NCBI GenBank assembly: GCA_016200495.1
Contig: JACQES010000005.1
Coordinates: 1 to 38,060 of the forward strand
Source: Gemmatimonadota bacterium
Lineage (GTDB): Bacteria; Gemmatimonadota; Gemmatimonadetes; Gemmatimonadales; Gemmatimonadaceae
Direction of reading: 5' to 3'
Length of the DNA: 38,060 nucleotides
In this document: positions 16,854-25,601 of the stretch, in pieces
Numbering within the stretch: position 1 is the stretch's first letter
How the letters are laid out: each line of letters begins with the position of its first letter
The notes under the pieces: generated by a model
Seen by the model: only the letters and a program-made list of their open reading frames with translations
Databases searched by the model: none
What the model was told of the DNA's origin: nothing
Translations under genes and position numbers: made by a program

Positions 16854-17770
16854 TCGCGCGGGGGGCGACCCGGGGTCGGCTGGCCGCTGGTCACCCAGGC
16901 CGTCCACCACAGGTCGCGGAGCATCGTCGCCCCGGCCGCGAGCCGCGCCGCGACGAACGCCTTGTGCGTCGCGGCCGTCGTGTTCGTGTCGAACTTCTCG
17001 ACCTTGTCGAGGTCGTACAGCGGCCGCAGCTGCGCGGCGCTGGTGCGCAGGTAGGCCATCGTCGCCTCGCGGATGTTCGGGGCGACCGCCGCGGGCGCGG
17101 TGACGAGCGGCGCCACGTCGGCCACGGCGAGATGCGACTGCACGTACACCGCCTCGAAGCGGCCGTGCATGCGCGTGTCGGTGGCGTAGCCGTCGGGGTT
17201 GGGCCCCACCCAGCCGTTGTGGTGGATGGTCGTGTGGTGCGGATTCGCGCCGTCGGCCACGTAGTGCCCGAGGATGCCCGCATCATTGATGATCCGCGCC
17301 TCGAGGCGGCGCTTCACTCCCTCGTCGACGGCGGCGCGCCAGAGGCGGAAGTCCACGCGCAGCGTCTGCGCGAGCTCGGTGATGCGGAACGGGAGGAACC
17401 CGACCTTGTGGTCGAACCCGGCGGCCTTGATCGCCGCGAGGTACTCGTAGCGGTCCTTGGCCTTGAAGGCGTCGTCGGGCACCCCCTCGAAGTCCACGAA
17501 GTGGTCGAACCCCGAGCCCGAGCCAAGCGCCGGGTCGATGTTCTGTTCGCCGAAGTCGCGCCACCGGTCGGGCTCGGGGTTGAGCCATGCCAGGTCGGCG
17601 CCCGCATTGCGGAAGAAGGCGGGCATGTCAGCGGGAAGCGCCCGGGCGGCCAATTCGCCGACGATGCGGTGGCCGGCGTCGCCCCAGCGCACGGCGGACG
17701 GCGTGGCGGCGACGAGGGCTAGCGCGAGCGGCAGCGCGGGGAGGCGCGCGAAGGAGCGACGGGTCGGCAT
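16850..17770 (-). CDS. Exported S1/P1 nuclease-like zinc enzyme
   Basis: A secreted zinc enzyme of the S1/P1 nuclease and phospholipase C superfamily, 306 residues from the ATG at 17770. That start gives a normal signal peptide (RRSFARLPALPLALALVAATPSA), whereas the track ATG at 17842 adds 24 unlikely residues. The mature protein begins with the conserved Trp ligand (VRWGDAGHRIVGELAA). The central zinc-binding block is LGHYVADGANPHHTTIHHNG, and Asp and His residues follow as expected. It could cleave single-stranded nucleic acid or phospholipid headgroups; the sequence does not decide. Its stop overlaps the start of the acyltransferase by four bases, implying one transcript. Confidence 0.85.
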   Translation of the reverse strand: MPTRRSFARLPALPLALALVAATPSAVRWGDAGHRIVGELAARALPADMPAFFRNAGADLAWLNPEPDRWRDFGEQNIDPALGSGSGFDHFVDFEGVPDDAFKAKDRYEYLAAIKAAGFDHKVGFLPFRITELAQTLRVDFRLWRAAVDEGVKRRLEARIINDAGILGHYVADGANPHHTTIHHNGWVGPNPDGYATDTRMHGRFEAVYVQSHLAVADVAPLVTAPAAVAPNIREATMAYLRTSAAQLRPLYDLDKVEKFDTNTTAATHKAFVAARLAAGATMLRDLWWTAWVTSGQPTPGRPPRE

Positions 17771-17857
17771 GGACAGGCGGGGAAGGGCGACGCGCACGCG
17801 GCGCGCGCGAGCAATCTGGGGCCTGCCCGTCTCGGGCGACACGGGGACGCGCCCGGC

Positions 17858-19549
17858 TCAGCCCGCCAGCGGGTCGAGCCGGATCGCCGGCGCGCGCCGC
17901 GGCACGTCGCGCTCGGCCACCGCCGCGAGGCGAAGCAGCAGGTCCTCGCGCCATGCCTGCGCGAACCCCTGCATCGCGATCGGCAGGTCGTGCGCGCCGC
18001 TCCCCACGGGGAAGCTGATGGCCGGGTGCCCCGTGAAGTTGAGCAGGAAGGCGAAGCGCATGATCTCGGTGGCCGCGCTGACGTCGCTCACGCCGCCGGC
18101 CGAGTCGGCGGCGATGGCGGGGGCGGTGAGCCCGGTGGCCGGGGTGAGCACCACGTCGCACTGCGCGAGCGCGGCGTTCACGTGGCGGATGGCGCGCGTG
18201 CGCACGCGCTGCGCGCGCACGTAGTCGGCGCCATTGAACCGCGTGGCGAGCGCGAGCACGGCGCGCGTCTCGTCACCGAAGACGGCGCGATTGGTGCCGA
18301 CTTGGGCTTCCATGCTCGCGAGCGCCTCGGCGGTGATCGTCACGAGGTGTGCCACGCGCGCCGTCTCGAGCTCGGGGATCTCGATCTCGACCACGGTCGC
18401 ACCGCGCTGCACGAAGCGCTGCAACTGCGCCTCGCACGCGGCCACGATCTCGCTCGAGGCGTGCTGGAACCAGGGGCGATACACGCCAAGCCGCACGCCG
18501 CGCAGGTCGTCCCGCTCGAGGTCGGCGAAGGTGACCGGCGGCGCGGCACACGAGGCGGGGTCGCGCGGGTCGGCGCCGGCCATGGCGGCGTAGCCCAGCA
18601 GGGCGTCGCGCGCCGTGTTGGCGAGCGGCCCCACGTAGCCCACCGTCCAGCAGATGGTCGAGGCGCCGGCCTCGCTCACGCGGCCAAAGGTGGCCTTGAG
18701 CCCCACGCCGCCGCAGAACGCGGCCGGAATGCGCACCGAGCCGCCGCCGTCGGCGCCCACGGCCACGGGCACGAGCCCCGCCCCCATCGCGGCGCCCGAT
18801 CCGCTCGACGACCCGCCGGTGTGGTGCGCGGGATTGACCGGATTGCGCGGCGCGCCGAAGTGCGCGTTGGTGCCGAACACCCCCATGCCGATTTCCTGCA
18901 TGACCGTCTTGCCGACGATGATCGCCCCGGCGCGGCGCAGGCCGGCCACCGCGCCGCAGTCGGCCGCCGCGGGCTCGGGCCCGAGGGCCTTGGTGCCGAG
19001 GCGCGTGCGGTAGCCCTGCACGTCCACCTCGTCCTTCACGGCCACGGGCACGCCATCGAGGGGACCGAGCGGCTTTCCGGCCGCCCAGCGCGCGGCCGAC
19101 GCCTTGGCCTGCGCGCGCACGTCGTCGGCGTCGAGCGCGACGAACGCCTTGAGCGGCTGCGGCGCCTTGTCGTTCTCGGCGACCAGCGCGAGGAGCTTGT
19201 CCGCGACTGCGATCGGCGTGGTGCGCGCCGACTGGTAGGCGGCGTGGAAGTCGGCGATGGTCGACGTGGCGAGTCCTTCGGGCTTGGCCCAGCCGGCCGT
19301 GCGGCGCAGCAGCTCGTTCAGGTCGGCGCGTTCGCCGGGCGTCGCGGCGGGGCCGTCGAAGGGGCAGGTGGGGAGGAAGGTGGGAGCGTCCTGCGCGGTG
19401 GAGGCGCGGAGCGCGCCGATCCCCGTGTCGGCGACGAGCTTGCCGCCGACCAGGATGCCGCCCACGCCGTTCTCGATCACGCCGACGAGCGCGGAGAGCG
19501 CGCCACCGGCGAGGCGCGGCATCTTCACGGACTTGAGGTCATAACTCAT
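17858..19549 (-). CDS. Amidase signature family hydrolase
   Basis: A 563-residue amidase using the Ser-cisSer-Lys triad. The Lys is in PVAVKDEVD (172), the cis-Ser in HTGGSSSGSGAA (247) and the nucleophile Ser in GADGGGSVRIPAAF (271). Spacing between the two serines (24 residues) matches well-studied members. The N-terminal 100 residues before the core are longer than in bacterial acetamidases and include a Gly-rich segment, as in some larger fatty-acid-amide-hydrolase-like members. There is no signal peptide. The substrate is unknown. Its ATG at 19549 directly follows the TAG of the enoyl-CoA hydratase gene, with no bases between. The pairing with a beta-oxidation-type enzyme suggests catabolism of an acyl amide, which is inference. 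Confidence 0.9.
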   Translation of the reverse strand: MSYDLKSVKMPRLAGGALSALVGVIENGVGGILVGGKLVADTGIGALRASTAQDAPTFLPTCPFDGPAATPGERADLNELLRRTAGWAKPEGLATSTIADFHAAYQSARTTPIAVADKLLALVAENDKAPQPLKAFVALDADDVRAQAKASAARWAAGKPLGPLDGVPVAVKDEVDVQGYRTRLGTKALGPEPAAADCGAVAGLRRAGAIIVGKTVMQEIGMGVFGTNAHFGAPRNPVNPAHHTGGSSSGSGAAMGAGLVPVAVGADGGGSVRIPAAFCGGVGLKATFGRVSEAGASTICWTVGYVGPLANTARDALLGYAAMAGADPRDPASCAAPPVTFADLERDDLRGVRLGVYRPWFQHASSEIVAACEAQLQRFVQRGATVVEIEIPELETARVAHLVTITAEALASMEAQVGTNRAVFGDETRAVLALATRFNGADYVRAQRVRTRAIRHVNAALAQCDVVLTPATGLTAPAIAADSAGGVSDVSAATEIMRFAFLLNFTGHPAISFPVGSGAHDLPIAMQGFAQAWREDLLLRLAAVAERDVPRRAPAIRLDPLAG

Positions 19550-20347
19550 CTATTCGCCCCGGAACGTCGGCGACCGCTTCTGCACGAACGCCTGCATCGC
19601 CTCGGCCACGTCCCTGGTCTGGAAGGCCTGCTTGATGCTGGTGAGTTCGTTGCGCAGGTGGGGCACGAGCGGCGTGTCGGCGCTCTGGTGGATGAGGCGC
19701 TTGGCCAACGCCATCGCGATCGGCGCGCCGCGCGCGAGGCTGTCGGCGTACGCGGCGACTTCGTCGGGGAACGGGTCGTCGTCGTAGACGTGCGTGGCGA
19801 GGCCGATCGCGAGCGCCTCGCGGGCGTCCACGTCGCGCGCGGTGAGGATGAGCTCCGCCGCGCGCGACTGGCCGATCAAGCGCGGCAGCATCCAGCTCAC
19901 TCCCGCGTCGGGCGAGAGGCCGCGGCGCACGTAACCCGTGGTGAGCTTGGCGGACGACGACAGGAGGCGGATGTCGCACGCGAGCGCGAGTCCGAGCCCC
20001 GCCCCCGCGGCCGCGCCGTGCACGGCGGCCACCACCGGCTTGTCGCACCCGGTGACGGCGAGCACCCAGCGCCCCACCCACGCGAGGTCGTCGAGCCGCT
20101 CGCCGCGCGTGTCGCCCGAGGGGCGCGCGGGATCCTGCAGGTCGAGCCCCGAGCAGAAGGCGCGGCCAGCGCCGGCGATCACGACCACGCGCACCGCGTC
20201 ATCGGCGGCGGCGTCGGCCATGGCGCGCGGGAATTCGGCGGCGAGGCGCGCGTTGACCGCGTTCAGCCGCTCGGGGCGGTTCAGGATGATGGTGCGCACC
20301 CCGCGGTCGGTGTCCACGACGAGGAGGTGCTGGAAGTCGGCGTTCAT
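19550..20347 (-). CDS. Enoyl-CoA hydratase/isomerase family protein
   Basis: A crotonase-fold enzyme of 265 residues, acting on a CoA-linked acyl chain. The oxyanion-hole segments are visible: AGAGRAFCSGLDLQDP (about residues 60-75) and HGAAAGAGLGLALACDIRL (about 110-128). GLSPDAGVSWMLPRLIG (about 143-160) matches PaaG-like members, which have Asp where classic hydratases have the second Glu, so isomerase activity is possible. I start it at the ATG at 20347; the track ORF to 20665 runs into the promoter of the divergent M28 gene. It is the first gene of a pair with the amidase. No other beta-oxidation gene is in the window. Confidence 0.88.
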   Translation of the reverse strand: MNADFQHLLVVDTDRGVRTIILNRPERLNAVNARLAAEFPRAMADAAADDAVRVVVIAGAGRAFCSGLDLQDPARPSGDTRGERLDDLAWVGRWVLAVTGCDKPVVAAVHGAAAGAGLGLALACDIRLLSSSAKLTTGYVRRGLSPDAGVSWMLPRLIGQSRAAELILTARDVDAREALAIGLATHVYDDDPFPDEVAAYADSLARGAPIAMALAKRLIHQSADTPLVPHLRNELTSIKQAFQTRDVAEAMQAFVQKRSPTFRGE

Positions 20348-20528
20348 GCAGGCACGAAACCCAAGCGGGGAAGCAACGGTAGAACGGGAGCGGGCGGTCA
20401 GAAGCCCTGATAGCTTGCCCCCGCGTCCCCGCCTCGCGCCAGTCTGGCGCCGGAGCGGCGACCCACTCGTCAGACCCGCGCCGCGAGCGAAATTCGCGGG
20501 CGCGCTCATTCCCTCGGGAGGACCGTCA

Positions 20529-22212
20529 GTGCATTCGACCCTTCGCGCGGCCGCGCTCGTGCTCGTCACGGCGGCCACGTTGCCCGCCCAGTCGGTGGTG
20601 CCGCTCCCTGCGCCGCCGGCCCCGAAGCCGATCAAGTTGGCCCCCCAGCCGACGACGGCCGCCATCAGCGAGCGCGACCTGATGTCGCGCCTCTACGTGT
20701 ACGCCGACGACTCGATGCAGGGGCGCGAGTTCGCGACCGCGGGCAACACGCGCGCGACGGCGTGGATCGCCGAGCAGGTGAAGAAGATCGGGCTGGTGCC
20801 GATGGGCGACAACGGCACGTACTTCCAGGTGCTGCCGGTGATCACGCGCTCGCTCGACGAGACGATCGCGCTCGCGACGCCGGCGGGGCGCGTGCAGTGG
20901 TGGACCGACGTGCTCCCGCGCGACCAGGGGGCGGGGCAGCGCTCGATCGACGGCGCGCCGGTGATCTACGGTGGCACGTGGGGCGAGGCGAACCTGATCT
21001 CTGACGCGCAGGCGGCGGGCAAGGTGGTCATCATCCGCCCCAACGCGAAGCTGGCGCAGAACACGCAGGTGCCGGGCGCGACGATCAACCGCGGCCTCGT
21101 GAGCGCGCGCTACAAGAGCGCCGCGGGGATCATCGTCCCGACGCTGGAGCTGATCCCGGCCGAGGTGCGCGAGGGGCTCAAGGAAGGGGTGATCGAGATG
21201 AAGGGGGACGACGCCCCCGCGCCCGTGCCGTCGTTCGCGTACGTGACGGCCGCCGTGGCGCGGCAGCTGCTGGGCGTCGCGCTCGACGCTGCGCAGCCCG
21301 GCCAGACGGGGCAGGCGTTCACCGGCACGATCCGCTACGCCGAGACGCCGATCGCGACGCCGGCGCGCAACGTGGTGGCGATGCTGCCGGGCTCGAACCC
21401 CAAGCTCAAGGGGCAGTTCGTGGCGGTGGGGGCGCACAACGACCATGTCGGCGTGCACGGGCCCGCCGTGGATCACGACTCGGTGTACCTGTTCAACCAT
21501 CTCTTCCGAATGCGCGGCGCGGAGGACAAGCCGCCCAAGCTGACGGCCGACCAGGCGGCCATGTTCAAGGCCGCGCTCGATTCGGTGCGCAAGATCCGCG
21601 CGCCGCGCCTGGATTCGATCTTCAACGGCGCGGACGACGACGGCACGGGCACGGTGAGCGTGCTCGAGATCGCGGAGGCGATGGCGGCGATGAAGGTGAA
21701 GCCGGCGCGCTCGACGATCTTCGTCTGGCACACGGGCGAGGAAGTCGGGCTGTTCGGCTCGGCGTGGTTCACCGACCACCCGACGGTGCCGCGCGACTCG
21801 ATCGTGGCGCAGATCAACATCGACATGATCGGCCGCGGCGACCGGTGGGACCTGCCCGAGGGGAAGCCCGGCTACGTGCAGGTGATCGGCTCGCGGCGCC
21901 TCTCGACGGAACTGGGCAACCTGGTCGAGAGCGTGAACAAGGAGAAGAAGGCGGGGATGGTGTTCGACTACCAGTTCGACGCCAACGGACCACTACATGT
22001 ACGCACGCTACGGCATCCCGGTGGCGTTCTTCTCGACGGGCGGGCACCCGGACTACCACATGCTCACGGACGAGCCGCAGTACATCGACTACGCGCACAT
22101 GGCGCAGGTGGCCAACTTCGCGAAGGAGCTCGTGGTGGCGCTCGGCAACCTCGATCACCGGCCGGTGGTGGACAAGCCGAAGCCGGATCCGCGGGGGCAG
22201 TGCGTGCAGTAG
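20529..22212 (+). pseudogene. Exported M28 family peptidase, frame broken near 21984-21992
   Basis: A secreted zinc aminopeptidase of about 560 residues. The GTG at 20529 is preceded by GGGAGGA and followed by a signal peptide (LRAAALVLVTAATLPAQ). A protease-associated-type domain covers about residues 120-290. Metal ligands follow: GAHNDHVGV, NGADDDGTGT, HTGEEVGLFGS and INIDMIGR. The frame breaks at base ~21988: the next sensible sequence (DHYMYARYGIPVAFFSTGG, then HPDYH) is in the following frame and ends at 22212. The residues expected between FDYQFDANG and SDHY in this family, roughly ten, appear to be missing, so a short deletion is more likely than a single-base slip. As sequenced the protein would lose the last metal ligand. 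A terminator follows. Confidence 0.8.
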
Positions 22213-22227
22213 GGGTGCCTTACGCAG

Positions 22228-22267
22228 AGGGTCGCGCGCGCGCCGGGCGGGCCCGCGCGACCCTTTT
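22228..22267 (+). terminator. Rho-independent terminator of the M28 peptidase gene
   Basis: AGGGTCGCGCG (22228-22238) pairs perfectly with CGCGCGACCCT (22254-22264) around a GC-rich 15-base loop, followed by TTTTCGTATCGTT. The stem begins 15 bases after the stop codon at 22212. This is a standard intrinsic terminator. Confidence 0.75.
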
Positions 22268-22387
22268 CGTATCGTTGGTGTCCGCGCGTCGTGAATTCGT
22301 ACCGAACGAAACGGAACCATGTACGCGATGACAGCGTGCCCGCCGGCGCGGTGCACGCCCGGGCTCGGGGCCAGAGCCGGGCGACGG

Positions 22388-23212
22388 ATGCGTCTCGCGG
22401 TCCTTCTCATTTCGGGTGCATGCGCCTCTGATTCGACTGGACCTGCCGCCGCTTCAGATCCGATCGTCCAGCCCGCGTGGGTCACCGGGCGAGCGCTCGT
22501 CGCGCTTGGACCCGACGGTCGATTCACGCTCGACACCGGTGCGCCCGCGGTCATGTCGCGCGTGAGCGCGGACTCGTTCGCGCGAGCGACGATCCGGTTC
22601 CTTCGCGAGGTCTACGGCGACTCGACGAGCGCCGACCAGTTCGCCGGCCGTGGCGCTGCTGTGCACCTCAAGGAATTGAGTCCTTGCTTGCGGAGGGTCT
22701 ACACATCGACGGCACTGGACTATTCGTCACTCCTTGGCGGCGCGTCGCGCGAGCGCTTCACGGCCTCGAATTGGCTCATCACGACGTGCAACGCGGCGGG
22801 AACGCCGGAAGTCGTCGTCGCAGTCGCGGATGTCCGGACCGCCCTCCAGGTTGCGAACAACGACTTCGTTCCGCCATGGGGCACGGCAGGAGAACTCCTG
22901 TGGTTTCCTTTGCCGATCGCGTACGCGCAAGACGGAATGTTCCTGTCTCCTGAAGCGGCCGTCGAGTACGTGGTGCGGAGCACGGGGGCGCGAGTTCAGG
23001 AAGTTCCCTCGGCCACGCTTTCCTGGCTTCCACTCGGGAGCACGTTCGTCGCCGATATTCCCCAGTGCGTGATGTGGAAGCTGAGGGTTGACGCGCCGAT
23101 TTCGATAGCCACGAGCACCGGTCGCAAGGTCGTTACCGACGAGTTCTTCGTGCGGCGCGCGACCCCGTGCGGTCGCGGCGCGATCGCGGCCTATGTGCCC
23201 GCGACGACGTAA
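22388..23212 (+). CDS. Orphan lipoprotein of unknown function, ending at an in-frame TAA
   Basis: A predicted lipoprotein of 274 residues; I do not recognise the family. The ATG at 22388 gives a short lipoprotein signal (MRLAVLLISGACAS). The mature part has several Cys residues and no clear enzyme motif. After the TAA at 23210-23212 the same frame stays open for 40 more sensible codons (PAALWRRVFPTTVATL... to VSEWKAP) to a TGA at 23333-23335. The original protein was therefore probably about 315 residues, with a Tyr codon changed to TAA. Codon use is less GC-biased in third positions than in the neighbours (for example tct, att, gaa, gtt), which may mean transfer from elsewhere. It lies alone between a terminator and the convergent OPT gene. 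Confidence 0.65.
   Translation: MRLAVLLISGACASDSTGPAAASDPIVQPAWVTGRALVALGPDGRFTLDTGAPAVMSRVSADSFARATIRFLREVYGDSTSADQFAGRGAAVHLKELSPCLRRVYTSTALDYSSLLGGASRERFTASNWLITTCNAAGTPEVVVAVADVRTALQVANNDFVPPWGTAGELLWFPLPIAYAQDGMFLSPEAAVEYVVRSTGARVQEVPSATLSWLPLGSTFVADIPQCVMWKLRVDAPISIATSTGRKVVTDEFFVRRATPCGRGAIAAYVPATT
23210..23212 (+). other. In-frame TAA within the orphan lipoprotein gene
   Basis: The TAA ends the track ORF, but the same frame stays open for 40 further codons to TGA at 23333-23335, with protein-like composition (beta-strand patterns such as VATLTTDSAFIPLQ). A Tyr codon changed to TAA would explain it. The alternative is that the 40 codons are chance, which a homolog search would test. 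Confidence 0.6.
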
Positions 23213-23378
23213 CCTGCGGCGCTGTGGCGGCGCGTATTTCCGACCACCGTCGCGACGCTCACGACGGACAGTGCGTTCATCCCGCTTCAGGCCCCGGTGC
23301 AGTTCGAGCTCGTGTCGGAGTGGAAGGCGCCCTGACGGCGAGTAGGCGATTCGGCGCGGCAAGCCGGCGCCACGGAAT

Positions 23379-25589
23379 CTATTTTCGACCCGCTCCCGTC
23401 CGATACAGCGGCAGGGCAATGAACAACCCGAACGCGACGATGCCGACGAGCGCACTCTCGCCGAACCCTCCGACGCTCTTCGCGAGGTTGAACGCCCCGT
23501 CCCACCCCTTCACCGCGAGCGCCGTCAGCAGCACCCCCATGATCGCCCCACCCGCGATCAGCCCCGACGAGAACAGCACCCCCGGCCCCGAGTCGGCCGA
23601 GCGCCGCGCTTCCTCGTCGTCCTCGACGTCCACCTTGTTGCGCCGGTTCACGAGCCATCGCACCAGTCCGCCCATGAACATGGTCGCGCTCGTCGAGATC
23701 GGCAGGTAGACCCCCACCGCCACCGGCAACGAGCTCACCCCCATCACTTCCATCGCGATCGCAAGGAAGGCGCCGATCAGCACCAGTCCCCACGGCAGCT
23801 TCTGCGTCAGGATGCCATCCACGACTAGCGCCATGATCTGCGACTTGGGGCTGTCGAGCTTGTCGACTTCCTTGCCGTCGGCGCCCTTGCGCTCGCGTCC
23901 GCCGATGCCGGGGTCCACGAGGTACCTGATCATCCCGGCCTGGTCCACGAGGTAGCGGCCCGCCGGCGCGTTGCCCGTCTGCTCGTACAGGTGCCCGACG
24001 CGATAGTCCTTGCCGTCGGCCCCCTTCCGCGTCGCGCCGTCGATCACCGCCACGCGCACGCCGGGGTAGCTGCGCTCGACGATCGTCGTCTTGGCCTCGT
24101 TCAGGAACGCGATGATCCCGCCGATCACGAGTGCGCTCGTCGTCACTCCGGCGAGCAGCCCCACCTGCTGGCTCCGCGGCGTCGCGCCGACGAGGTAGCC
24201 CGTCTTCAAGTCCTGGCTCGTGGCCGCCGCCACCGCCGCCGCCACGCACACCACGCCGCCGATCGAGAGCGCGAGCGCGCGATGCTCGGGCCCGCTCCAC
24301 CCCGCGGCATAGAAGAGCAGCGCCGTCAGCAGCACCGTCGCCACCGTCATCCCCGAGATCGGGTTGGCCGACGCCCCGAGCTGCCCCGCCACGCGGCTCG
24401 ACACCGTCACGAACAGGAACGCGAACAGGAGCGCGATCAGCGCGCCGGCGAAGTTGATCTGGATCATCGGCAGCACGACCATCAGCACCACGCACGCCAG
24501 CACGCCACCCAGCACCACGGGCATCGGCAGGTCGCGCGCCGTGCGCGGGACCTCGTCGGTGCCATCGCCGCCGCTGAACCCCGCGAGGCCGCGCCGGATC
24601 GAACTCACGATGGTCGGCAGCGCGCGCAGGAGCGAGACGAGCCCCGCCGCGGTGACGGCCCCCGCGCCGATGTAGAACACGTAGCTGCTCCGCACCGCCG
24701 CCGCGTCCATCTCCGCGATCGGCACCGTGCCGGGGAAGATCGGCTGCGCGAGCCCCGCGCCGAACAGCTTGATGGCGGGGATCAGCACGAAGTACGAGAG
24801 CACGCCGCCCGCGAACAACGACCCCGCGATGCGCGGCCCGATGATGTAACCCACCCCCGCGAGCTCGGGGCTCACCTCCGCCGACAGCTGCCCGAACAGC
24901 TCCGGCTTGCCCGACGGCAGGATGCGCTGGAACACCTTGCCCGGCACCTCCGCCCAGAGGTGCACCCCGGAATTGAGGAACTTGTAGAGCACGCCAAGCC
25001 CGAAGCCGCTGAACACCGTCCGCGCCATCGTGCCCGCCGTCTCGCCGACGATCAGCACCTCGGCGCACGCCGTCCCCTCGGGGAACTTGAGCTGCCGGTG
25101 CTCCTTGACGATCAACGACGGCCGGAGCGGGATCATGAGCAGCACGCCGAGGAGCCCGCCCACGAGCCCGACCGCGGCCACCGTCCAGTAGGGCAGCTCG
25201 TAGCCCAGGAGCAGCAGCGCGGGCAGCGTGTACGCGATCCCCGCCGCGATCGACTCGCCGGCCGAGCCCGTGGTCTGCACGATGTTGTTGCGCAGGATCT
25301 GCGTGCCGCTCGTCCCCCACGCGTTCTGCACCCACTTGAAGATCGTGATCGAGAGGACCGCGATCGGGATGGACGCGCTCACCGTGAGCGACACCTTGAG
25401 CGCGAGGTACACGCTCGACGCCGCGAACAGCACGCCGAGCACCACCCCCACGGCCACGGCGCCGATCGTCAGCTCGACCGGCGATTCATCGGCGGGAATG
25501 AACGGCTGGTGGCCGTCGTCCACGTCCTCGACTCGCGTCGCGGGACGCGGGGTGAAGCGGACCTGCTGCGTGGGGCGCTTGGTCGCCAT
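23379..25589 (-). CDS. OPT family oligopeptide transporter
   Basis: A large inner-membrane transporter of 736 residues that imports small peptides using the proton gradient. After a polar N-terminus there are about 14-16 hydrophobic helices. Family blocks include the N-terminal LTIGAVAVGVVLGVLFAASS, then NNIVQTTGSAGESIAAG and KFPEGTACAEVLIVGE, which are characteristic of bacterial OPT members. A soluble loop of about 80 residues (roughly 495-580) contains two near copies of RKGADGK. The gene is intact. It is third in a run of Xaa-Pro peptidase, S9 peptidase and transporter; its ATG at 25589 is 12 bases after the S9 stop. This context suggests uptake of peptides released by those exported peptidases. 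Confidence 0.93.
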   Translation of the reverse strand: MATKRPTQQVRFTPRPATRVEDVDDGHQPFIPADESPVELTIGAVAVGVVLGVLFAASSVYLALKVSLTVSASIPIAVLSITIFKWVQNAWGTSGTQILRNNIVQTTGSAGESIAAGIAYTLPALLLLGYELPYWTVAAVGLVGGLLGVLLMIPLRPSLIVKEHRQLKFPEGTACAEVLIVGETAGTMARTVFSGFGLGVLYKFLNSGVHLWAEVPGKVFQRILPSGKPELFGQLSAEVSPELAGVGYIIGPRIAGSLFAGGVLSYFVLIPAIKLFGAGLAQPIFPGTVPIAEMDAAAVRSSYVFYIGAGAVTAAGLVSLLRALPTIVSSIRRGLAGFSGGDGTDEVPRTARDLPMPVVLGGVLACVVLMVVLPMIQINFAGALIALLFAFLFVTVSSRVAGQLGASANPISGMTVATVLLTALLFYAAGWSGPEHRALALSIGGVVCVAAAVAAATSQDLKTGYLVGATPRSQQVGLLAGVTTSALVIGGIIAFLNEAKTTIVERSYPGVRVAVIDGATRKGADGKDYRVGHLYEQTGNAPAGRYLVDQAGMIRYLVDPGIGGRERKGADGKEVDKLDSPKSQIMALVVDGILTQKLPWGLVLIGAFLAIAMEVMGVSSLPVAVGVYLPISTSATMFMGGLVRWLVNRRNKVDVEDDEEARRSADSGPGVLFSSGLIAGGAIMGVLLTALAVKGWDGAFNLAKSVGGFGESALVGIVAFGLFIALPLYRTGAGRK

Positions 25590-25601
25590 CGCGGAACTCG
25601 A

